The translations under genes were made by a program, and so were the position numbers. Of a stretch of 64,000 nt of DNA, positions 54,448 through 64,000 are shown piece by piece. How positions within the stretch are numbered: position 1 is the stretch's first letter; every line of letters begins with the position of its first letter. This DNA comes from Anastatus disparis. Its lineage: Eukaryota > Arthropoda > Insecta > Hymenoptera > Eupelmidae. Below the pieces are notes generated by a model. That model was not told the DNA's origin and did not search any database. It saw only the letters and a program-made list of their open reading frames with translations. Location of the stretch: assembly GCA_017163975.1 (NCBI GenBank), contig JAFFSR010000032.1, positions 803,001 to 867,000 of the forward strand, in the 5' to 3' direction.

Positions 54448-55977
54448 AAAGCGGTTGCTAGGTGCTGAAAAGCAAACTAGCAATTGCATGCCTCGGCTAT
54501 GTTAAGGTCGAAAAACCCTTTGAGTCAAATTTGATCTTGTATTGCATTGGATATCTCATTCAGATTCAAATTATTTATGTTTGTAGTCATATTTGTGGTC
54601 ATAATGTTTCACTGAGAAATATATATTCTCAAGTGAGTTTATAGAAGTCTAAGCTTCTGTAGTCATATTTTGCCTAGAATGTGGTAGGCAGTCGGTATAG
54701 ACAATCTTAATGGCAGATGTTGATTGGCACTGGAATGTTAGTTTTTTCCTCTTTTAAACACAAAAATTTAAAAAGACAAAAAAAAGCTATTTGATATTAA
54801 AAGTAAGTTAATGATATTGCAAAGAAAAAGAAAAGTCAATAAGTTTTATTCTCAAAATTAAAAGGAAAAGTGATAATCATTTAAGGTCAATACATTTAAC
54901 AGAAAGATAGAAGATTATTAAAAAAAATCCGAGTATACATGTCTCGACAGGACTCGTACACAGTTTAAATTTTGGATGTAATTATCATTTTAAAAATTTT
55001 TTGGCTTATAACTAAGGTTTTAGCTTATTCTATGACGCAATTATTACATTATAAAGATTTCTAACTTAAACTAAGATTTTTTTTTTTTCACATTTTTATG
55101 TTTTATCATTTTTTTATATTTTCTTGTTATCTGGTTAATCGATACATTAATTGTGGTAAAAAAGAAATTCTAGGAATGAAAATATTCATTGTTAATCAAT
55201 AAAGAAAATTTAAAGAGTGAATACAATATAAATTTTTGCAAAATATTTAATTTAAAATTTGCCTCTACTTTTAAGGTATTTTAATAGGAATAAATGATTA
55301 TATAAAGACAGTTGTATGAATATATTCATTTTTAGAAATCCTTATCCAAAATTACGCACTTATAATTATAAAATATTAGGCTATAATAATAACTATAAAT
55401 ATTAACTATAACTGAAAAGAAAACTTAATTATTATTGTATTTGTTTTTATTTTGTTTTATATAAGAAAAAAATTATATTATATACATATAATTATATACA
55501 TAGAAAGTGGTATGTTAGTAAAAAGACTAAGGGTTATTATGGATGAAGCGAGTAAGGGCTTAAGAAAAGTCATGCACAATTTGTTTTACTAGACATTTAG
55601 TGAAAAAGATATCAGTCAATTTATTTTTACTTATTGAAAAAAAAGAGAAAGTGAAAATAAAGGAAAGAAATAGATTTTAAGTCTTAAGGAGGAAAAAGGT
55701 TATATATAATGGGTTAGTATTTACAGGGAGAAAAAAACTATTAATTATAATATAATAATTAATTAATGAAAAGAAAAGAGTAAATATAATTATTTTTTTG
55801 TAAAAAATTTTTTTTTTCGTTTAAAAAATTTTTTTAGTGTTAATTAAAGATAAAAATGTTAGTAAGATTATTAGTCAGATGGTTAGTAAAAATTATCATG
55901 CAATTAAGAGTTAGTTTTAGTAATGTTAGTAAAGTTATTATAAATCATGCAAAGAAAAAAGAAAAAGGATTTCGCTG
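54448..55977 (-). other. 3' untranslated internal region
   Basis: About 1.5 kb of AT-rich sequence between the gag stop and the polypurine tract, where pol and env would be expected. I find no RT, integrase or env motifs on either strand. Confidence 0.7.
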
Positions 55978-57237
55978 TCAAATCGGAATGATTTTTAAGA
56001 CAGGGTTCAAATGAGATGATGTAGCTTGACCTTGATTGATCCGTGCTACATCATGTAAGAGCTGTAATTGCTCGTCAAGGATTTGATTATTAAAATCAAA
56101 GAATTGAATTTTCATCCTCATGTACAGAGAATCTTTATTACAAGAGTTGTTTGAAGAAAATTCAATTTTCCTTTTAGTAGTAAGTATGTCTGTCAAGTAA
56201 ACATTGTAAACATTTTCGTTTAGAAACACTGAACTTATTTCAGATATCAAGCCTTTATAAAATTTCATTGCAGACATTAAGAAATTGTTGATTTTATTGT
56301 TAACGATACATGATTTTGATTTAGATTCAGAATCTGAATTAAGGATTGAATGCATTGAAGATGGAAGCATATCTTCACTGATATATGATTTTGAATCAGT
56401 ATCCAAAATGGAACTGGAATTTAAAGATGTTGGAACTTTAGATGTGTAGTCGTTAGCAATATCTGATTTCATTTCTGGTTCATTTGTTTCTTTAGATTTA
56501 GGATCTGAGTCTGTTTTATAAGTTTCTAAGTTTGAATTGTTTGCTAAAATCAAAGTTGAGTCATTTTCAAAATTTTGAAGTTCACATTTTTCTGTCTTGA
56601 TGTTTATTTTCAATTTACTACTTAAGTCACTGTCAGATTTTGATTCATGTTGGTCTTTTATTTGTGAATTTTTAATGTTTCCATAATTAAGATGATCAAA
56701 TTTTTCGATTTGGATAGCATCCATCATGGATTCTGCTATATCAGAGTAACATTTCTGCATCCGAACTTCGATTTCGGGTTTCAGACCTCTTATAAATGCG
56801 TCCAATGCGCTTTGTTTAATAAAATTACGTGTGGCATCATTAAATGATTTTTCCACAAAATATGTATTTAAAATCTCACGTTCCAATGCACGTAATCGAT
56901 TAGCATAAGCTATAACTGTTTCATTGTTGTTTTGAAAAACATTTGTCAACTTGTTAAGGGTCTGTAGTGCAGATTCAAGTGTCTTGAACAACGAAATTAT
57001 GGAATATTTAAATTCGTTAAAATTCTTGAATGTTTTATACTGAATTGCTTTATGAGCTTCTCCTTGTAACTTGGCCTTCATAATTTTGACCAAACTTGCC
57101 TCGAATTTGAGGTCTATAATTGTCAATGCGTGTTCACATTAAAATAAATATTCATGGACGGACATATTCATCCCGTCATATAGAGGTATCAAGGTCATGG
57201 CAAGCTCGAAAGCTTCCAAATCATAACTGTTAGCCAT
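55978..57237 (-). pseudogene. gag: Gypsy-type gag with one nonsense codon
   Basis: A reading frame of about 420 codons starts at ATG 57237 and is interrupted by a single in-frame TAA (57139-57141); the rest is open to 55978. The capsid-like part has AKLQGEAHKAIQYKTFKNFN, YANRLRALEREILNTYF and DAFIRGLKPEIEVRMQKCYS, the helices of the retrotransposon gag family (the FIRGL..E..... block is diagnostic). A long acidic, Ser/Asn-rich region follows (SDSDLSSKLKINIKTEKCEL, DTDSKSYISEDMLPSSMHSI). No CCHC knuckle, as in many errantivirus-like gags. It ends with VARINQGQATSSHLNPVLK. Gag would form the particle; the stop is either real or a sequencing error. Confidence 0.8.
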
Positions 57238-59431
57238 TGTTTTTTTTTATTCAATTTTCATCTTAAAAAGAATTTTGCGATTCTTGATTTACATTCTATT
57301 TTGAAAAGTGGCTCAAGCGCCAAATAGATATCTGTCATTTTTATGGAATATTTCAATTAAAAAAAAAATTTTTTTTTTTAAAAGAAGTTGAAGGAAAGAA
57401 TTTATATTTACTGAATGAATAATATGTAAACTTTAAATTTATTTTATAACGTAAACTAAAAAAATGAAAATTTCAAAAGAAATAATTTAGTTCTGAAAAA
57501 TGTTGGTAAACTTGTTAATTGAAATATGATTATTAATATAAATAAATTTGTCAATTTAAGGCACAGGCAAATTCACCAATATTCACAATAAATTTGTTTT
57601 TAGAGAAAAATTTGAACAAACGTGAATTTCAATTAAAATTATAAATTTGGGAATGGAACTAATATAGGTTAACTTGTAATAAAATAAAATTAAGACATTA
57701 AATTTTTGAATCAAAGATAAAATTTGTTTAGTTAATAATTATCTAAAAAATTGTTTCTGAAAAATTTAATGAAAATAGAAATTGTTAATTTAAAGAAAAA
57801 TAAAAGTAGTTTTTTTTTTTGATAAAGCAGAGGTTATGAAATTAGAAAAATTAAATTATGTTATAAAAGCTATCATTTAGTAAAAGTTAGGATTAATGCA
57901 ATTGTTTATTAAGTTGATTAGTAAAAATTTTATCAAAATAACAAAATATTAATTGATTAAAATATGACCTGCTAATTGCTTAATCTTATTAACTTACAAA
58001 AAGTTATTAGTAAAAATTAATCAAGTTCGAATATCTTATTTAAGGTAAAAGTTGTGAATTTAAATTGGAAAATTGACATAGAAATTACTAAAATATTGAG
58101 AGCAAATAAAGCGAAAATTATAGGTTCAGAAAAATTGAGTTTGGTAAAATACTGAGTTTAGTCGAATTGTTATTAAAAATTTAAAAAGTAGAATTTCATC
58201 AAGTCTCTTTTGAAAATTAATATAATGTTAAACCATAATAATTTATTCAATTGACGCAATTGAAGGTAAGTGCATAAATAAGAAAAATAAAAAAGATTGT
58301 CGAATTCATTTGTATTATGATTAATAAACAAAAGATTTATTGTTATTTTGAAAAATAAGTAATATTTTAAATTTTATTAAAAAGCTTTATATATTTTGCA
58401 ATTAATACTATGTGCGTACATGAATTTGTTTTATCAAAAGAAATAATTCATGATTTTATTTAGAAAGTATAAGAACTTATTTTTTTTGTTTATTGATAAA
58501 ATAACGTAACATTAAACAGTTATAAAAAAAGATTTGAATAAATAAAAGGTAATTTATAATTAAAATTGAAAACTTTTAATAAATCTGAGATGTCAAAAAT
58601 ATAATTTTGGATTGAAGATTCAACAAATTTATTTGAATTATTTGAAATATTAATTAAAAGATAAAAGTTTAGAATAAAATATTGAAAGAATTACTACATG
58701 GAAAATATTTTAATTTGAAAGGTCAAGAATTAAATAAAAATATGTTAAAAATAAAAGAAAAAGATTGATTTAAAAATTCTAAAAATATAAAAATAAAAGA
58801 TTTTTCTTAAGATAAAATTACCGTTTGTGTATGGTAGATATATTTTTACCGGCAAGTATCAAGACGATATTTTAATGAAAATCATATTGTTAATAAAGCG
58901 AGTATTGAAATAAATATTTTAATTTTAAAAAGTCAACTACTTTATTTAAAATCATGATCGAAATTTATTCTAATAATCAGAATACGCAATACTCTCATAA
59001 AATAAAAAATGAATGCACTTAAAACAAAAAGGCTGTTATAATCTCCAACAGACGATTATAAACAAAAAGATTTATTCCATGAAACTGAAGAAGTAAAAAA
59101 GAAAGTGAGAATCTTTTATAAGATTATTTTTAAATTGAAAATATTAGGTTTTCGAAGGTATATAATAAATTTGACAAAAGGTTTTATGTTTGCTTGAACC
59201 CAGCATCGCGACAGGTTTTTGTAGATACATGTCTAAATTTTACAGCAAATTACTGAGTGGTTACCAAGACGGCAATGCTAACTTGAAAAAGGCGTAGTCC
59301 CCACTGGTGCATAAAAAATAGATCGTTCTTTGATAATGAATTCATATTATTTAACAATTCTCCTGATTTTAATATATTTTTATTTGGTGGTTTCCACGGG
59401 GTTTTAATGTATCCACCACACCTTAATTATG

Positions 59432-59494
<63 letters not shown>

Positions 59495-59706
59495 CGAAAG
59501 ATTTATTTATTTTAATTTCTTAGTTTAATTTCAAGTTTTTTTTAAAAAGGACTCAATAAGCATTTCAATGAACCAAACTGAATCACCTAACTTTCAATTT
59601 TCTGCTTTTTATTTATTTATTATTATTTATTTATTATGATTTATTTATTGTAATTGAAATTTCATTCAAACTCGATCACTCCGGTTTGGCCTCCAAAAAA
59701 TATGTA
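57238..59706 (-). other. Long 5' leader of the young element
   Basis: About 2.5 kb of AT-rich DNA with no supported ORF, between the 5' LTR and gag. TGGAGGCCAAACCGGAGT on the minus strand, shortly after the LTR, begins with TGG and may be the primer-binding site, though the offset of about ten bases makes this uncertain. An (AT)n run lies at 59437-59491. Confidence 0.5.
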
Positions 59707-60845
59707 TGTAACGTCGAGAAATGAATTAAATTAATAACTCATTAATCGCCGCTACACACGCGTAAATTCTTTTACGCAGCGTCGCGCTTTAGTGGGTTGT
59801 TGTCGAGTTTGACCACGTGCTACTTACGCGGGGCGAGAGTCTAATTTGGTCATTGAAATGCGGGGACTTATATCGAGTCCTTTCCGCGTCGCGATTTTAA
59901 TTTTTTATTTAATTTGAGTATTAAATTTTTATACCCCTAGCCAAGCAAAGCAACATGTCTCTATCGCTCTGCTTGGGGTCTGATGAGGACGGTCCTCAAA
60001 GTCGGGGTCGCGTTATATTTAAAAAGAGAAATATATGAAATATATATATATATATTAATGAAAAATAGATACTTGTAAAATTATATATATTTAAAATTAA
60101 ATCAAAAGAAAATATAATAAAATAGAAATTTGTTTGTTATTTGGATGATCAAAAATAAGAATAAAAGGTTTTGTTTTTAATTTTGAATTTAATGAAAAGA
60201 AAACGATAAATTTTACTTACTTTCAAAAAAAAGGCAGAGAAAGAAATGTATAGAGAGTTGCTGTGGACTTGTAGTGAATTGAGAATTGTTGTTGACTTGT
60301 AGTGAATTGAGAATTGCTGTTGCTTCCTTGAAGTTCCTGAAGAGAGTAGAGAGCGTGTTTATGAGACACGCCCAAAGGCGCACTGAAGATTTTGGGCCCT
60401 AGTTGGGGATTATATACTCTGGAATTGGGGCGTTGACTAACCACCCCCGCTTGGGTAGTTTTCCAAAATTTTAAATTTTCCTATTGGTCAATTCTGTTTT
60501 CTGTCTGTCACTTGGCTGTCCTAGTGTCTATTTTCTTCTTTCTTTCTCTTTTCTCTACCTTTCTCTCTTTCTACTTTTCTTTCTCTCTCTTTTGAAAGTA
60601 AGCTACATAAATTGTCTTAAATCTAATTGTTATTAAAAATATAACGAATTACGCATATAAAAAAGATAAAACTAGAAACTAGAGTTTTAATTTATAATAT
60701 TTTTTCAACTAATATCTATAATAAAATAAGCTAGTTTGAATAAATCTAATAATTAGTAAATTAAATTATTTATTTGCAAAAGTGAAAACAAAGGAATAAT
60801 ATGAAATAGATATTAATTAAATAAACATTATAAATTAATATTAAC

Positions 60846-60915
<70 letters not shown>

Positions 60916-62234
60916 AGAATTACGCATAAAAAAAGACGCTAACGCAAGTTTAACAATAAAAAAGGGTTTAATAAAAGAGGTAAAATTAATACTAATATTA
61001 TTAACTTTTCAATAATTAAAACTAAAGTTTTAATTTAATATAAGTGAAATAAATGTTAAAGAAATTAAAGAAAATAAAGAAAAATAGAGAGATGCTTCAC
61101 ACACAAAAAAAGACGCTTGGTAATAAAAAGGACGCTTAACATATAAAAAATTATAATTAATTAAAGATTTTGGTTTTGTTGTGTTTTTTTTTGTTTTGTT
61201 TTTTTTCCAACGCTTTTGAAAAACTAAACTTAATTTCTAAATTTTATTTAACAAATAAATTTAAAAGAATGGAAACTCAATATTCTAATTTCAAGCGTGG
61301 TGTAGGCTTGATGCATACGCAATTTTTTTATTATTAAACATTGTTTTTAAATACTATTTAAAACTGTTATATGTATATATATATATATATATACATATCA
61401 GTTTTTTAAGAAAGAAAAAGAATAGAAGTTTATAAAAATTTTACATAAAAAAGAATTAGTTATTTTTTATATGAATAATTTCATATCTATATACATGTAT
61501 CGGTTTTATTTAAAATATAACGAAAAGAAATCATATTTTTGAAACAAAGGGATACTCTTTCTAAAACTTTTTAGGTATGATCTTTAATGTTGTTTTTTTA
61601 TAATAACAATTTGTTTTTATATTTATTTGTTTTTTAATGTCTATTAATTTTTAAATATTTTATTTATAGAAGAAAAGAAATTATTTATTATAATAAAATT
61701 TGTGTGTTGATATATAAAAAAAAAGAATACATTATGAGTAAATTATTATTAACAAAACTTATTAATTTGCAAAAGAATATTATGAGTTTCTTAGGTAATT
61801 ATGAGTATATTTTTCTTTGGCGCCTAACTTAATGAGTTTCTGTCTCGGTGTTCTAATTGATAACGGTAAAATTTTTCAGGCAGTTTCAATATACACGAAA
61901 ATACGTGTGAATTTCTACATAATATTTTTCAGGTACCCAAGATTAGAGTATCCCTTAACGATTGTTTACACAGCTGAAGTATTGTACTTTATTTTATTTA
62001 AAAGGTACAATAATTACTTGTCTCAAATGAAAATGAGTTCACACCGAAACATATACAGATCGGACAAAATAATAATGGAAAAATAATGATTTAAAAATAA
62101 TTAACAGAAAAATAAAGTGTTGGTCTTATAGGAAAACACATTGAAAGTATTTTAAAAAAAAGAAATTTTCGTGAAAAGATATTAATATGAATTTTTTTGT
62201 TTAAAAGAAGTCGGCAAAATTGCCCGACGTTACA
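59707..62234 (-). mobile_element. 5' LTR of the young element
   Basis: 2528 bp; same sequence as 51858-54437 except for a few substitutions, repeat copy number (two 28-bp units) and AT-run length (60849-60911 longer here). TATA box at 60410-60416. Confidence 0.93.
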
Positions 62235-62238
62235 AAAC

Positions 62239-62545
62239 TATTCAGCGGAACTACACCAACGTATTAAGTCAAAACTTAAATAAAGCCGTAAGAATATGGC
62301 TACGATGCGTGCTTGTAGGCCGCTAGATAATGTCTGCCGTAAAGCTCAGGAATATATAAGCCAACGTGTGCGCTGATCCAGCGGAAATGTCCTAACGCAC
62401 CTCGTAGTTTTCTTGCTCCTCTTGCGCGCACTGCTCATTGAGTTACGTGCTTCTTGACGTAACTTAGACGAGGTAGATGACTGAGCGCGTGTCATTTAAT
62501 TTTACCTAAGCGCGCAAGATTCGAACACGTTAGAATACCGTGACA
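62239..62545 (-). mobile_element. Part of an older LTR (right of the young insertion)
   Basis: Minus strand starts TGTCACGGTATTCTAACG at 62545 and includes GGCTTATATATTCC (near 62357), a possible TATA box. The young element is inserted roughly 30 bp beyond the presumed transcription start region. Partner of 51311-51857. Confidence 0.4.
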
Positions 62546-63059
62546 GTTTCAAACTTAAGAAATTCATCTAAAAATCACATTTTTGATTATTTTTAACTAC
62601 ATTTTTATATTTTTTCAGGGGGTCGCCAAGGATGTCCACTTTGAAATTTTCAGGCTATATTTATACATATATTACCTGCTTCGATGAGTTTTTTAGACAT
62701 GGGATCATGGTTCGAAACCTTGAAAACTAGTATTTCAATGTTTTAAATGACTGTAGCTCAGCAGATGGCTACATTAGCACTGATGAATTACTTTTTTCTC
62801 AAAATTTAGAATATTTTGAACGAAAAAGTTTCTTAGTAATATATTCTTAAAACGCAACCCAACTGAGTAATTTAAGCCTAAAATTAGTCAAAAATGTCAA
62901 TAATATGGTTTTAGCCCAACTTTGAAGCTTTGTAGCTCTGAAAATTAGTACTGAAGAGATCTATAAAAATTCCGAGTGATCTATAATATGGAAAAGAACC
63001 ATTATATCAATTTCAAGCGAAAAAAAATTTTTCGTCCTTTAATTTTTTCAGAGAATGGG
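62546..63059. other. Unassigned AT-rich sequence
   Basis: No supported feature. Confidence 0.45.
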
Positions 63060-63330
63060 TGATATATATATGTATATATATACATATATACATTATGTAT
63101 ATAGCTTATTTAGTCTACTTACTACATATTTATATATGTACATACATATATATTTATCTGTATCTGTGCACTCGCGAGTGCGATTGTATATATTATAATT
63201 TTTGTGTTTGAATAAATTATAAAATATGCCTAAATATTAAAAACAAAAAAACAACCTAAGATGTCCTCGCATACTTGCGAGTGCACAGATGCAGATAAAT
63301 ATATACGTATATACATATGACTAATTCCAT
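63060..63330. repeat. Microsatellite-rich imperfect palindrome
   Basis: TATATATTTATCTGTATCTG then TGCACTCGCGAGTGCG on the left, and TTGCGAGTGCACAGATGCAG, ATAAATATATA on the right, form inverted arms around an AT-rich loop. Confidence 0.65.
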
Positions 63331-64000
63331 TCAGATTCATGCAGGCCGTCACTGATCGAATTTTTTTTCTCTTCTAAGTGATAAAAATGCCTTCTAATAT
63401 ATATATGATGATAAGATTTACCTCATAGAACGCCAAAAAATTGGTTTTTTCTTGCTACAGCACATTTAGTGTTAGGTGTGAAAATGAAAATTAAAAAATT
63501 AAAAATGAACCTCAATTTTTAAATTGCTGTAGCTCCTCCAATTTTTAACCTTTTTAGACGCTTTTTTAATAAAAATGTGCGAAATTCCGTCTAGTTTTAA
63601 AGGCCGTTTCGATTTTTATGATTAAAGTTGATTCCTTTGAGTTATTCATAAAAAACCCATTTTTTTAAACGTGATTTTCTCAAAAACTATATATACATTT
63701 TTTTTTTAAATTTGTATGTTTTTATCTATAAAAAATACTGACTTTAAGGATAGGTGAGAATATGCCATTTTGCCTTATTTTTTTCAAACAGATTTTTAAA
63801 CGTTTGTTATATTTTTCATTTTAAAGCACTGATACCATAGTGCATCATACTATTTTTCCAACTATTACGTCTTCTCACAATTCGTTTATGCTTTTATTTA
63901 TTATTTTATCAAAAATATTAACGAAAATCTTTAAAATAAACCCCTGATCAAATTTTTTAATCAATAAGAACCGAAGTTATGACGATTTAAAGTTTAAAAA
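63331..64000. other. Unassigned AT-rich sequence to the window end
   Basis: No coding signal or named repeat. Confidence 0.45.

Larger units (their letters stand above)
51858..62234 (-). mobile_element. Complete young gypsy-type element lacking pol
   Basis: Two LTRs with perfect 10-bp inverted ends (TGTAACGTCG/CGACGTTACA) bound 5.27 kb of internal sequence. AAAC lies on both sides (51854-51857, 62235-62238) as target duplication. The LTR copies differ at only a few sites apart from repeat-length changes. The internal region has gag and no recognisable protease, RT, integrase or env. Confidence 0.93.

Overview
The window is strongly AT-rich eukaryotic DNA, most likely from an insect (a hymenopteran is plausible, but nothing here proves the order). 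I recognise no intact host gene, rRNA or functional tRNA, and no bacterial features. It is a transposon graveyard with nested insertions: at least four LTR-retroelement lineages, a hAT element, about a dozen palindromic MITEs flanked by TTAA, several MITEs beginning CACTG, and several satellite or minisatellite arrays. The retroelement genes are broken, with one striking exception: a 657-codon envelope-type glycoprotein ORF on the minus strand (8117-10090).

Region by region. 1-859: array of short AAGTGTATC-type repeats ending in the terminus of a CACTGAG-type MITE. 860-5936: a 255-bp satellite whose sub-units are hairpins with a conserved internal loop and changing but still complementary stems. 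It is split by a 3.4-kb element (1434-4831) with 17-bp inverted ends that is itself filled with 176-bp and 280-bp tandem repeats. 5937-10465: 5'-truncated LTR retroelement on the minus strand (integrase tail, intact env, polypurine tract, 2.07-kb LTR). 10640-11400: dense array of the ATF/CREB-type octamer TGACGTCA. 11400-20430: decayed gypsy-type element on the plus strand, invaded by a TAA-flanked MITE, a hAT element and two related palindromic MITEs. 20630-25421 and 25893-27597: two long foldback palindromes that share a tRNA-like, pol III-promoter-like core in each arm.

27889-42587: TTAA MITEs, a decayed transposon-associated gene (28.1-29.1 kb), a 30-bp minisatellite and a copia-type element (33.15-39.7 kb) interrupted by three abutting TTAA MITEs and one CACTGAG MITE. 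The whole block is bracketed by inverted copies of a TA-flanked element (29447 and 41675). 43159-45736: TIR element with 180-bp internal repeats. 45.7-51.3 kb: MITEs, a possible solo LTR and AT-rich filler. 51858-62234: a complete, young LTR element on the minus strand with nearly identical 2.5-kb LTRs, a 4-bp target duplication, a gag gene and no pol or env, inserted in what looks like the LTR of another element. 62546-64000: AT-rich DNA with microsatellites.

The env-bearing element and the young gag-only element share LTR termini (TGTAACGTC) and the sequence next to the polypurine tract, so they belong to related lineages. That suggests the gag-only copy was mobilised by enzymes supplied in trans by a fuller relative.
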